Below, piece by piece: positions 1 through 6,761 of a stretch of 64,000 nt of DNA. Source of the stretch: a virus. The notes under the pieces were generated by a model. It did no database searches and was not told the DNA's origin. It was given only the letters and a program-made list of their open reading frames with translations. Positions within the stretch are counted from its first letter, which is position 1. Each line of letters starts with the position of its first letter. The position numbers and the translations under genes were made by a program. The stretch is taken from the IMG/VR virus record IMGVR_UViG_3300009503_000020, positions 1 to 64,000 of that record. One strand, written 5' to 3'.

Positions 1-2
1 TA

Positions 3-392
3 CAATCCACAATTAAACTCAACGATTGGTTAGTAAACGGCAGAGTTCAACCAGAAAGGACACCCATAAGCTACCCACACGGACATCTTGGCGGATTCCC
101 AACAGTTGCATACCACAGGACAACTAACAGGGTTCAAATTAGTGGCAAATTCACAGTTGCACCCAGAAGTTCAACTGAAAGGGTAAGCCCTACTGAATGC
201 AAATGGTTAAACTATAAATTGCAAGGTGAATTAGTTTGGCAAAATACCACACAGTTAAACTATGAATTGAAAGGTGGAGTAGCCTTTGAGAATACCTCGA
301 AGTTAAACTTTGAGTTGCAAGGACGGTTAGCCTTTAGGAATACTACACAATACAAAACAGTATGGAATACAAGGTATCAACGACGCAGTAAA
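3..392 (+). CDS. C-terminal part of a repeat-bearing structural-type protein (truncated by window start)
   Basis: The frame beginning at base 3 is open from the window edge to a TAA at 390-392, giving 129 residues with no start codon needed inside the window. The last 60 residues hold three imperfect repeats of about 18-20 residues, each like LNYELKGGVAFENTSK or LNFELQGRLAFRNTTQ. Alternating hydrophobic/polar repeats rich in Asn and Thr resemble beta-repeat regions of adhesins, tail fibres or S-layer-like proteins. I cannot name the family. No start is visible, so the gene extends upstream of the window. Confidence 0.6.
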
Positions 393-397
393 TCGTA

Positions 398-500
398 AGT
401 GCAACTGACAAGTGCAACTGACAAGTGCAACTGACAGGGACAACCTAAAAGTGCAACTGTGAAGTGCAACTGCAAAAACAACCCATGAGTGCAACTACAG
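398..500 (+). repeat. Short direct-repeat array, 13-bp unit AAGTGCAACTGAC
   Basis: Three perfect head-to-tail copies lie at 398-410, 411-423 and 424-436, and diverged copies at 450-462, 463-475 and 488-500 keep the core AGTGCAACT. The array starts just after the stop of the preceding gene. The rest of the 393-651 gap holds a TATA-like CATATAATG near 531 and two copies of a GTTC..AAGTTTAC element at about 555-585, but no gene. The array could be an iteron-type origin or a regulator-binding array; it lacks the spacer structure of a CRISPR. Confidence 0.7.
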
Positions 501-651
501 TAACACGCACAGTAGCCCGTTCAGGCACACATATAATGTAATGTTCCGTATCCCGTTCCAAGTTTACTCGTTCACAAGTTTACCATTCACATATCATCAT
601 GTATCATGTTCACATCTAAACGATGTGATAAGTTTAAGGAGGTGAAATAAA

Positions 652-774
652 ATGAGGTTTGAATGTGACAAATGTTTGAGTGGTTACTCGTGCCACTACG
701 AAGACATACCCATCGGTTGTCTATCAGTAGTCAAATGCACCAGATGTGGTAGACGGTTAAGAAGAACTGCTTAA
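652..774 (+). CDS. Zinc-ribbon mini-protein, 40 aa
   Basis: Starts at an ATG seven bases after a strong AAGGAGGTGA ribosome binding site. The 40-residue product has two CxxC knuckles, CDKC near residue 5 and CTRC near residue 30, plus an Arg-rich tail, which is the layout of a minimal zinc ribbon. Such proteins commonly bind nucleic acid or protein partners; nothing more specific can be said. The DNA contains a small inverted repeat AGTGG/CCACT around 675-695. Confidence 0.65.
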   Translation: MRFECDKCLSGYSCHYEDIPIGCLSVVKCTRCGRRLRRTA

Positions 775-865
775 AACACCTGAAGAATCCGTGCAATATA
801 GACAAACAACCCACTTTATTTGGTTGTCAGTGCATAAAGTTAGTAGCATGTGATTAATTCACTCA

Positions 866-897
866 CCTACTCGTTTCTGAGTAGGAACATTTATAAG
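866..897 (+). promoter_or_regulatory. Hairpin plus archaeal TATA box upstream of the structured transcript
   Basis: CCTACTC (866-872) and GAGTAGG (879-885) form a perfect 7-bp palindrome with a 6-base loop. It is followed at once by TTTATAA (890-896), a good archaeal TATA box. A start site would be expected near 917-922, placing the hairpin directly upstream of the TATA box where an activator or BRE-region regulator could bind. The following transcript would carry a long 5' leader before the gene at 1010. The gap 775-1009 has no gene. Confidence 0.45.
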
Positions 898-1009
898 AAG
901 TCATGACTATATCATGTCACGACGCTCATAGGGTAAGGGTAGGTGGAAAGTGATTCGCTCACTCACCTACACCACCCATCATAGTCATGCCAAAGGAGGT
1001 GAAACGAAT

Positions 1010-1219
1010 ATGAATACGGGACAAGTAGAACGACATGCCCACAGAATCGGGTATGCCCTTTGCCCAAGATGTAGTGAGACATTAGAAGCTCACACAGTAA
1101 CAGAGCTTCTAATGACAGTCGAGGGTGAAGTCATGCTGTCAGTGTATACCGTGTGGGCATGTCGACAGTGTGGATGGCTTAAGAGGGTAATCTTCGAGAA
1201 GGTAATTGATACCTCATAG
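1010..1219 (+). CDS. Zinc-ribbon protein, 69 aa, encoded on strongly self-complementary RNA
   Basis: I place the start at 1010, after AAAGGAGGTGAAACG; an in-frame ATT/ATG-less extension upstream lacks such a site. The product has CPRC near residue 18 and CRQC near residue 50, a typical zinc ribbon. The coding DNA is unusual: it carries perfect inverted repeats of 13 bp (1031-1043 with 1152-1164), 11 bp (1081-1091 with 1103-1113) and 10 plus 11 bp (1167-1195 with 1219-1241). The mRNA should therefore fold into long hairpins continuous with the structured region downstream. The protein is plausible, but the RNA structure may be the more important product. Confidence 0.55.
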   Translation: MNTGQVERHAHRIGYALCPRCSETLEAHTVTELLMTVEGEVMLSVYTVWACRQCGWLKRVIFEKVIDTS

Positions 1220-1951
1220 AAGATTACCCAACATCCACACTTTCATACTTACCTATCACAAGAGCCTGATGGCTCTATCACAGTCATCACTTCATGTGGT
1301 GACGCAGTGCAGTGAATTTCGGGTTCATTGCACTGCTACGAGGAACAGGGCATGAAATCCCATAAGTGCCCTGTCTCCGATGAAGCATGCATAGGTCTGG
1401 GTAAGCGGGACCAAAGTGGTGGCTTACCTTAGCCGATGAACCCACCAGCCACGGTAAAGTGGTTCCCCGAGATGGGGCTAAGTGGGTAAAGTGAGCACAT
1501 ATGGTGTGAACCATACGAGGCTCACTGGGGAGGTGAGAGGGAACTCACACAATTCCCGAAGGGAACACCGTCGAGGTTTACCCGAAATAAACCTCAATAG
1601 TGGAGTGGCAACCACACTAACAAAACGAATTGTGTGATTAAAGGGAAGACTTCAGCCCTCTCGAACAGACCTATGACGGGCAAATTGCATAGGAAAATAC
1701 CCGTAGAATGGGAGACCACGGGTCGACGACTAAAGACGCAAGCTCTCTCTGAGGAACATAACGTGCCCACGAAAGTGGGAAGACGAACTAACTCGGAGAG
1801 ACAATGCAACCTGAAGTCGTCAAGCCAAATCGTATTGGCAACGGGGTTCTTAACCATACTCTACAGTTCCAGCACTCCGAACCAAAAACACCACAGAGCG
1901 AAAGACACCTCTGCCCCGTTAGAGGTGATGAGGAGTGGTCTGCCTGTAGAG

Positions 1952-1957
1952 TTTTTT
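1952..1957 (+). terminator. T-run terminator of the structured RNA
   Basis: Six consecutive T residues follow the last paired segment of the structured region. Archaeal RNA polymerase terminates at U-runs, so this is a reasonable 3' end for the RNA and separates it from the gene at 2031. Confidence 0.4.
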
Positions 1958-1986
1958 CTGTATTCACACTTATCATATTACACCTT

Positions 1987-2007
1987 AGCGTCCTGGGACG
2001 CTAGGGT
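1987..2007. promoter_or_regulatory. 16-bp palindrome, possible ParB/operator site, repeated at 39713
   Basis: AGCGTCCTGGGACGCT (1987-2002) has 7-bp arms around a TG centre and is followed by AGGGT. The reverse complement of this palindrome, again followed by AGGGT on the same strand, occurs at 39713-39733 inside the ParB-like gene. Here it sits between a TATA-like TTATCATATTAC and the start at 2031, so it could be a centromere-type site, an operator, or both. Confidence 0.45.
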
Positions 2008-2030
2008 TCATAGGTATAGGAGGGATGTGT

Positions 2031-2315
2031 ATGGAATATAAAGGAAAGTATAGTAGAGGATGGAAACCTGTTCCTGATACCTATTGGATGTGTGAAGGTA
2101 TCTCTAAGGATGGAATATCCTTAGAGTATCTGGGAGTCATAAAGGTATCAGGAAAGGAAGTCTCGAGGGAAATGGATGAACACCAGAGTATCAAAGACTA
2201 CATGCCTTACAAGATAGCTAAACGAGTAGCTAAGGAACATTTCCCTCAAGTCAATCCTATTATAGTAACTCAAATAGGGAGGGATGTGTATGATAGGAAG
2301 AATAGAAAACCTTAG
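2031..2315 (+). CDS. Hypothetical protein, 94 aa
   Basis: The site AGGAGGG abuts an ATG at 2025, so the second in-frame ATG at 2031 has the better spacing. The product is a basic, aromatic-rich small protein with no Cys pairs, signal or membrane segment that I recognise. Its stop overlaps the next gene's start by 26 bases, so the two are probably translated together. It opens the long + strand gene run. Confidence 0.6.
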   Translation: MEYKGKYSRGWKPVPDTYWMCEGISKDGISLEYLGVIKVSGKEVSREMDEHQSIKDYMPYKIAKRVAKEHFPQVNPIIVTQIGRDVYDRKNRKP

Positions 2316-2820
2316 GAAGATACGAGTCAGCGACATAGCATTTGCATACACACATCAGACAAGACTTGAGCCAGACAGACCTATGGTAGTCAATAGATTT
2401 CCAGAGGCAGACAGACTACACGAAGAGTACAGTAAGATTAATGGAACAATGAAGCCTGAGGACTTAGATGCAAGTCTAAGATATCTGAGTAGGTTCACTG
2501 GAAACATTCTCATCGTAGGAAGACCAGATGGCATCAGAGTAAGTAATGACACAGTAAGTCTAGTAGAGTTCAAGACAGTATGGGGTGAAGAACCTCACAT
2601 AGATACAATCAGACTAGGAATACTTCAAGTGCAATTGTATGCATGGCTGATAGAACCACACCTAAGAAGACTAGGATTCAAGCTCAGTGATGTGCATTAT
2701 GTAGAGATAATCAACAGACAGAATGGAGAACTAGTAGCAAGCATAAGAGTACCAACACTACCTAATCCTGAAGAACTCATTTGGCAGACAGTATATAACT
2801 TTCTGGATAAGGAGGAATAG
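2290..2820 (+). CDS. Cas4/RecB-like PD-(D/E)XK nuclease, 176 aa
   Basis: Start at 2290 rather than 2284, because GGGAGGG needs spacing; the leader GGGATGTGTATG is the same as that of the preceding gene. The central segment GRPDGIRV...LVEFKTVWG matches the G-x-PD ... E-x-K core of the PD-(D/E)XK exonuclease fold, followed by a region with GILQVQLYAW that supplies the Q-x-x-x-Y motif. Unlike the larger Cas4-like protein at 38488 it has no terminal cysteine cluster, so it probably lacks an Fe-S cluster. Likely role: DNA end processing in replication or recombination. Confidence 0.65.
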   Translation: MIGRIENLRKIRVSDIAFAYTHQTRLEPDRPMVVNRFPEADRLHEEYSKINGTMKPEDLDASLRYLSRFTGNILIVGRPDGIRVSNDTVSLVEFKTVWGEEPHIDTIRLGILQVQLYAWLIEPHLRRLGFKLSDVHYVEIINRQNGELVASIRVPTLPNPEELIWQTVYNFLDKEE

Positions 2821-2822
2821 AT

Positions 2823-3371
2823 ATGGATAGTGAAGAAGAAGGAGAACGAGAGATAGCACTTTACAGGTATAAGAACATTCCACTGTCTCTAAGACTACAC
2901 GATGGCAAGTGGTATGAAGGTTACTGTGGGATGAGACACAATGGCTTACGAGTGACTGAAGCTAAGATTATACTAGGTACTAAAGACATACCATCTCAAG
3001 ACCATCTGTTAGTTATCTTCCTACATGAACTAGGACATCTCGAAGACAAGCTACTTTTCAAGCCAGAGGACTTTGCTAAGGAAGAAGAGATGAAGTTCCT
3101 CTTCAAGCTCTTTGGTTTCTCTGAGGAGTATATTGAGTACAGATTCAAGCAGGAGATAAGTGCATGGAAGAGAGCTCTTGTCTGGTGTGTTCAGTTTGGC
3201 ATATCTTTGCAAGCATTCCTTGAAGCACTGTGTATCTGCATAAGTCCACTGAGCAAGTCACTACTGCTCAAGTTCCTTGATATGTTTAGGAAAGAGTTAG
3301 ACAGTATTCAACAAGAAGGAGGTCTGAAAAATGGAACAGAAGAAAAGAGAGAAGACGATATTCATCAATGA
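2823..3371 (+). CDS. HExxH zinc metallopeptidase-like protein, 182 aa
   Basis: Preceded by AAGGAGG. LLVIFLHELGHLEDKL (about residues 61-76) is a zinc-binding HExxH motif in a hydrophobic helix, like ImmA/IrrE-type or other small metallopeptidases. The C-terminal half contains a long helix pair with Cys residues. No partner repressor gene is adjacent, so assignment to ImmA/IrrE is not secure. Confidence 0.55.
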   Translation: MDSEEEGEREIALYRYKNIPLSLRLHDGKWYEGYCGMRHNGLRVTEAKIILGTKDIPSQDHLLVIFLHELGHLEDKLLFKPEDFAKEEEMKFLFKLFGFSEEYIEYRFKQEISAWKRALVWCVQFGISLQAFLEALCICISPLSKSLLLKFLDMFRKELDSIQQEGGLKNGTEEKREDDIHQ

Positions 3372-3507
3372 CATACCTTTTCTATACCCAGAACACAATG
3401 TAGCAAGACAACTACAGATAGAAGTATGGCTTAACCCAGACATGATAGACTTAGGAGAACAGAAGCAGGTGAAGAGAGATGACCCTACTAAATACTACAT
3501 ATGCTAA
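3331..3507 (+). CDS. Hypothetical protein, 58 aa, overlapping the metallopeptidase gene
   Basis: ATG follows GAAGGAGGTCTGAAAA and the frame overlaps the preceding gene by 41 bases. The product is basic at the N-terminus with a hydrophobic middle and ends KYYIC. No family recognised. Confidence 0.5.
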   Translation: MEQKKREKTIFINDIPFLYPEHNVARQLQIEVWLNPDMIDLGEQKQVKRDDPTKYYIC

Positions 3508-3564
3508 TGAGATGACAGTCCAAATAGGACGGATAAAAATAAAAAGAAAAGGAGGTAGAAAGAA

Positions 3565-3699
3565 ATGAAGTGTCCTAACTGTGAATATCCGAGACTTAGA
3601 TACAATCTGAAAGTGCAGAGTGGAAAGAAACGAACAGACTTCAGTGCTGAATGTCCTAAATGTAAATGGACAGGAGAGATAGGAAATGAAAAAGAATAA
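3565..3699 (+). CDS. Zinc-ribbon mini-protein, 44 aa
   Basis: ATG after AAAGGAGGTAGAAAGAA. CPNC near residue 3 and CPKC near residue 30 make a complete two-knuckle zinc ribbon. The stop overlaps the next start by 14 bases. Confidence 0.7.
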   Translation: MKCPNCEYPRLRYNLKVQSGKKRTDFSAECPKCKWTGEIGNEKE

Positions 3700-4036
3700 G
3701 AATCCAAAGATAAAGAGATGCCACAGATGTGGAGGACTAATGGTGCAGTCTGACACAGAATGGGTCTGCTTAGGCAAGTGCAAACTACGAGAACCAAGAT
3801 TCCTCAAACCAGAGACACCATTCCTCTTCTTAAACATCAAAGCTAAGGATGAGAAGACACAGAAGTTTCTCGAAGACATAATGCAGAGACCAGAGACTGA
3901 AGTATTCAAAGACATCAAAGAGGATGGGACTGTGTTTGTCAAAGAGAGACTACCAGATGGTAGTGTAAGGATCCTTGATGTGACAACTATTCAGAAACTA
4001 TGTGACAAGATGGCTAGGGAGATAAGAGAACAATGA
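3686..4036 (+). CDS. Zinc-ribbon protein, 116 aa
   Basis: N-terminal zinc ribbon CHRCGG (residue 12) and CLGKC (residue 28), then a charged region of about 80 residues with an acidic/basic alternation and no known domain. Overlaps both neighbours, as expected for coupled translation. Confidence 0.65.
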   Translation: MKKNKNPKIKRCHRCGGLMVQSDTEWVCLGKCKLREPRFLKPETPFLFLNIKAKDEKTQKFLEDIMQRPETEVFKDIKEDGTVFVKERLPDGSVRILDVTTIQKLCDKMAREIREQ

Positions 4037-4230
4037 GATTAAAGAAATACTTGAGAGTTATCTGTTTCGGTGAACTAGCTTTTACATCTCTAATGTGGAT
4101 ATTAGTCTTCAGTGCATATCCAATAATTGAACCTAATGCCATCATAAGGAAAATAGAACAGATATTCTTTGTGGTCTTAGGAACAATTAGCCTCTACTTA
4201 GCATGGGATGAAGTAGTAAACGAAGAGTGA
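4033..4230 (+). CDS. Small membrane protein, 65 aa, two TM segments
   Basis: ATG overlaps the preceding TGA (ATGA). Two hydrophobic segments at about residues 8-28 and 42-58 are joined by a short polar loop, with a basic N-terminus. Function unknown. Confidence 0.6.
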   Translation: MRLKKYLRVICFGELAFTSLMWILVFSAYPIIEPNAIIRKIEQIFFVVLGTISLYLAWDEVVNEE

Positions 4231-4256
4231 TAATCGACAAGAGGAGAGTGGAAGAC

Positions 4257-4415
4257 ATGGAGAATGAAACAGACATTATCAACGAGAAGAACCAGAAGGT
4301 CTGTAAGTGTGGAAACAAGACATGGCTAGCTTACTTCAGTGGAATCCACTACACACTAGTTCTCAAATGCCCTAAATGCAATGCTACAGTGGAGTATGAA
4401 ATACTGGATTGGTAA
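4257..4415 (+). CDS. Zinc-ribbon mini-protein, 52 aa
   Basis: ATG at 4257 is preferred over an upstream GTG at 4227 because GAGGAG lies 10 bases before it. CKC near residue 16 and CPKC near residue 38 suggest a zinc ribbon with a shortened first knuckle. Confidence 0.55.
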   Translation: MENETDIINEKNQKVCKCGNKTWLAYFSGIHYTLVLKCPKCNATVEYEILDW

Positions 4416-4429
4416 GAGAGGTGAGAATA

Positions 4430-4600
4430 ATGACAAATGAGGATGAGTTAGAGAAGATAAGCAAGACTCTTGAAGACATTCTATATCTTGTAAAGAGAGA
4501 CATTCTAGAATGCTGGAAGAAGAAGTTAAACAATGAAGAGCCTGATGTCACTTGTGAGGACTGTGACTATTCTCCAATTTGTGACCAATTCTTAAAGTGA
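4430..4600 (+). CDS. Small protein with C-x2-C-x5-C tail, 56 aa
   Basis: ATG after GAGGTGAGAATA. An N-terminal amphipathic helix is followed by CEDCDYSPICDQ near the C-terminus, a metal-binding-like cysteine triplet of the kind seen repeatedly in this window. Confidence 0.55.
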   Translation: MTNEDELEKISKTLEDILYLVKRDILECWKKKLNNEEPDVTCEDCDYSPICDQFLK

Positions 4601-4622
4601 AGATGCAAAGAGATGATGTGAC

Positions 4623-4823
4623 ATGTTATGGGCTTTCGGTCTTTATAAAAAGCCAATATACAAAGTCTATGACTGCTTAGTACGCTATAACCTTCCATGT
4701 ATTATCCAAGACTTGTTTGATGTCATTATTGACAACAACCTTCTCATTGAAGTTCTTTGGGACTTGAGAGATAGAGTCATAGAGCATATCAAATGGATTA
4801 TACATGGGAGAGTGGAAGACTAA
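4623..4823 (+). CDS. Hypothetical hydrophobic protein, 66 aa
   Basis: ATG start with only a weak purine-rich site. Aromatic- and Ile/Leu-rich with no clear transmembrane segment. No family recognised. Confidence 0.45.
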   Translation: MLWAFGLYKKPIYKVYDCLVRYNLPCIIQDLFDVIIDNNLLIEVLWDLRDRVIEHIKWIIHGRVED

Positions 4824-4899
4824 TGAAGAGAGTTAACAGAATCAAAAGACAAGTCTTGAAGAGAAAGATGACAGGAGTAATTAGATAGGAGGGAAGTGT

Positions 4900-5013
4900 A
4901 TGACAAAGAAACCACAGAAGTGTAAAAACATAGACGGTTGTGCAGGACTCTGTGAGAGTTGTGAACAATATCTTTCAGAGACTGAACTTCAGAGTAGAAG
5001 TAGAGGAAACTAA
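4900..5013 (+). CDS. Cysteine-rich mini-protein, 37 aa
   Basis: Strong site TAGGAGGGAAGTGT before the ATG. Four cysteines in the pattern C-x5-C-x3-C-x2-C within residues 8-21 suggest a tiny metal-binding knuckle. Confidence 0.5.
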   Translation: MTKKPQKCKNIDGCAGLCESCEQYLSETELQSRSRGN

Positions 5014-5014
5014 G

Positions 5015-5197
5015 ATGAACAGGAAGAAAAAGTTAAAAGTCATAGCTACATTTCTTCTAATGCATGGTGGTGTATTGTTATACTGTGCTGCACCTTATGC
5101 TACAAAACCTCTCTATATTTTCCTAGTGCAACTAGCAGGACTAGGTGTAACAGTATTAGGATTCTTTACCTTCTTCAAGCAACTCTCATCTGACTGA
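5015..5197 (+). CDS. Small membrane protein, 60 aa
   Basis: ATG at 5015, just after the previous stop, with GAGGAAACT upstream. Basic N-terminus MNRKKKLK and two hydrophobic segments (about 9-25 and 34-54). A longer in-frame version back to 4940 would overlap the Cys-rich gene and is less likely. Confidence 0.6.
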   Translation: MNRKKKLKVIATFLLMHGGVLLYCAAPYATKPLYIFLVQLAGLGVTVLGFFTFFKQLSSD

Positions 5198-5207
5198 AGG
5201 GAATTAT

Positions 5208-5363
5208 ATGACACCTGAAGATATATTTCGTGAGACATTTGCTAAGTACTGGAGTCAGATGATGGGTCAAGCATTTGCTATCATCTTCCTGATACTGTTG
5301 TTACTGATGGCCTTAGCAGGAATAGAGTTCTGGATTAAGTGGAATGAGACTAAGTTAAGATAG
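5208..5363 (+). CDS. Single-pass membrane protein, 51 aa
   Basis: ATG after GAAGGGAATTAT. A polar N-terminal third is followed by one strong hydrophobic segment (about residues 22-41) and a charged tail. Confidence 0.55.
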   Translation: MTPEDIFRETFAKYWSQMMGQAFAIIFLILLLLMALAGIEFWIKWNETKLR

Positions 5364-5375
5364 GAGGGTAGTCTC

Positions 5376-5579
5376 TTGAACAAAGACTTTACTCAGTGGT
5401 TAATGGAATTGCTTAACAAACTACAACCACAGCGTGTCTATGTAAATGCAGATGAACCTATTGTAGGCTATGTCTGGAATAACAGGAAGAAGTACCTGTA
5501 CTTCATATCTCAGAGAGAAGCAAACAAGCTTGATAGGCAACACATTGTCTGGAAACCTTTAGGAGAAGACTGGAAGTAA
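5376..5579 (+). CDS. Hypothetical protein, 67 aa, TTG start
   Basis: TTG lies eight bases after TAGGAGGG, so a TTG start is required. The product is aromatic-rich (YVNADEPIVGYVW) and could form a small beta-rich fold. Family unknown. Confidence 0.5.
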   Translation: MNKDFTQWLMELLNKLQPQRVYVNADEPIVGYVWNNRKKYLYFISQREANKLDRQHIVWKPLGEDWK

Positions 5580-5593
5580 GAGGAGGGATAGAG

Positions 5594-5788
5594 ATGAAGA
5601 AACAACACCCAATGATAGATGCACATTGGTATGGTATGGTAGAAGGAAGTGTTGAGACGATTGCTTCAATGGCTACTGCAATAGCTATTGTAGAACATAA
5701 CATATACCTTGTCCCTATTGCAATATTAGGTTACATTGCAGGCTTCTATATGCATAGAAAGTTTCAGAAGCTATTCAGGGAAGTGTAG
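5594..5788 (+). CDS. Small membrane protein, 64 aa, two TM segments
   Basis: ATG after GAGGAGGGATAGAG. Hydrophobic segments at about residues 19-35 and 38-54, with a basic C-terminus. Confidence 0.6.
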   Translation: MKKQHPMIDAHWYGMVEGSVETIASMATAIAIVEHNIYLVPIAILGYIAGFYMHRKFQKLFREV

Positions 5789-5791
5789 AGT

Positions 5792-6046
5792 ATGAGAATA
5801 GCAGTTGTGATTGATGCCTCTGCTTCTATAGTAGCTTTCTTGAGACTATATACTTTAGCTGAAGACCTGACAGAGATATTCTATCCACTGTCTATTGGAA
5901 TGGACATCCAGAAATTGAATGCACTAACTAAGAAGTATGATCAGGTCTACTTCTTCACTGATGGCTTGTTCCCTAAGGACGATGCTGAACTGATGATGAA
6001 CATAATCTCTAACAAGATAAAAATAATTAAGGTAGGAGGGTGGTAA
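5792..6046 (+). CDS. Miniature VWA-like protein, 84 aa
   Basis: Starts MRIAVVIDASASIVAFL: a beta strand followed by D-x-S-x-S, the metal-ion-dependent adhesion site of von Willebrand A domains. Later VYFFTDGLF (about residues 52-60) matches the VWA strand ending in TDG/SDG. At 84 residues it is about half a normal VWA domain. The larger VWA proteins of this window (11428 and 47834) show the same two motifs further apart, so this may be a degenerate or minimal relative. Confidence 0.5.
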   Translation: MRIAVVIDASASIVAFLRLYTLAEDLTEIFYPLSIGMDIQKLNALTKKYDQVYFFTDGLFPKDDAELMMNIISNKIKIIKVGGW

Positions 6047-6047
6047 G

Positions 6048-6212
6048 ATGAACTGGAGAGCTGTTTCAGCTATAGGTGTAGATATCTGGCTAGCAACCTT
6101 CTTAATCTTGACAGAGACAGGACATGCAGGATCATTCTCCTGGTGGGTATCTCTGTTTGAGTTTGGAGTCAATGCAATAATGTGCTTTATAGCTGAAGAT
6201 AAGAAGGAGTAA
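6048..6212 (+). CDS. Small membrane protein, 54 aa
   Basis: ATG after GTAGGAGGGTGGTAAG. Hydrophobic segments near residues 5-22 and 30-48 with short charged ends. Function unknown. Confidence 0.55.
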   Translation: MNWRAVSAIGVDIWLATFLILTETGHAGSFSWWVSLFEFGVNAIMCFIAEDKKE

Positions 6213-6216
6213 TACT

Positions 6217-6606
6217 ATGTCAGACTATGATTGGATGGAACCAAAGACAGAGGAAGATGCAGTCAAGCAAGCAATTAAACGTATAGATAGACTGAACAAG
6301 CCAGGTCTCCTTAATGACCTATTCAAGATGTCAAAGGAATGCCACAAAGCATTAGAGACTGGTGAAGGAGATCCTAGTGAACATCTACCCATGTCCTTTG
6401 TAAGATATGAAGGCTCAGGGCCAGAAGATCCACAAGAGTGCTTCCATATCTGTAGGAAATGTATCTCTAAATACCTAATGGAACATCCAGAAACTATAGA
6501 CAAGATTACTGTCCTGAGAGGAGATGTCACTGAAGAGTGTAAGATGTTCTTTGCTAAGAGGGCTGAAGAGAATGCTAGAAAGAATGCTACTCAGGACAAG
6601 ACCTAG
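6217..6606 (+). CDS. Hypothetical acidic protein, 129 aa
   Basis: Helical, charged protein with a central CFHICRKC cysteine cluster (about residue 75-82) that could bind a metal together with Cys 43 or Cys 108. No family recognised. Confidence 0.6.
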   Translation: MSDYDWMEPKTEEDAVKQAIKRIDRLNKPGLLNDLFKMSKECHKALETGEGDPSEHLPMSFVRYEGSGPEDPQECFHICRKCISKYLMEHPETIDKITVLRGDVTEECKMFFAKRAEENARKNATQDKT

Positions 6607-6748
6607 ATTCATCTGGATATACTTCAACTGGGGTCAGTTCTGCAGGGACAAGAGAATAGTCCTAGAAGTATTCATACAGGTAAAGAGACACATCAGAGGA
6701 TTTACTGTGGGTTGGTCAAATGAAGAGGGACTTATGCTCAAGCTATAG
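6584..6748 (+). CDS. Hypothetical basic protein, 54 aa
   Basis: Shortest sensible start is the ATG at 6584, overlapping the preceding gene by 23 bases. Contains the aromatic run FIWIYFNWGQF. Start and reality are moderately uncertain. Confidence 0.4.
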   Translation: MLLRTRPRFIWIYFNWGQFCRDKRIVLEVFIQVKRHIRGFTVGWSNEEGLMLKL

Positions 6749-6761
6749 AAGGAATGAGAGT

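Larger units (their letters stand above)
920..1957 (+). ncRNA. Large ornate structured RNA candidate (about 0.7-1.0 kb), class unknown
   Basis: From the gene at 1010 to a T-run at 1952-1957 the sequence is a chain of perfect or near-perfect stems. Examples are 1261-1276, 1283-1303, 1304-1336 (13 bp), 1345-1374, 1400-1428, a three-way junction 1440-1487, 1491-1525, 1553-1565, 1573-1595 (8 bp), and CCCAC-GAAA-GTGGG at 1766-1779. ACGGG in the 1670-1692 hairpin can pair with CCCGT at 1700-1704 (pseudoknot). Long-range pairs include 1725-1730 with 1816-1821, 1745-1753 with 1792-1800, and 1873-1878 with 1932-1937. The stretch is visibly richer in G+C than the rest of the window and has no convincing gene after 1219. 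The design recalls GOLLD, ROOL or OLE RNAs, but I see no diagnostic motif of a known class. The 5' end (920 or about 1250) is uncertain. Confidence 0.65.

Noticed and set aside
398-500. CRISPR array
   Set aside because: Repeats are 13 bp and mostly contiguous, with no regular spacers and no cas operon; the Cas4-like genes are stand-alone.
1240-1957. Group I or group II intron
   Set aside because: No domain V-like hairpin, no recognisable group I core, no intron-encoded reverse transcriptase and no split exon around it.
1594-2041. ORFs of 62-135 codons on both strands in the structured region
   Set aside because: No ribosome binding sites, overlapping in several frames, no protein-like motifs, and the DNA is occupied by paired stems; they look like chance ORFs in GC-richer DNA.
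4823-4888. 21-codon basic peptide MKRVNRIKRQ...
   Set aside because: Too short, and no strong ribosome binding site; could be a leader peptide but cannot be supported.
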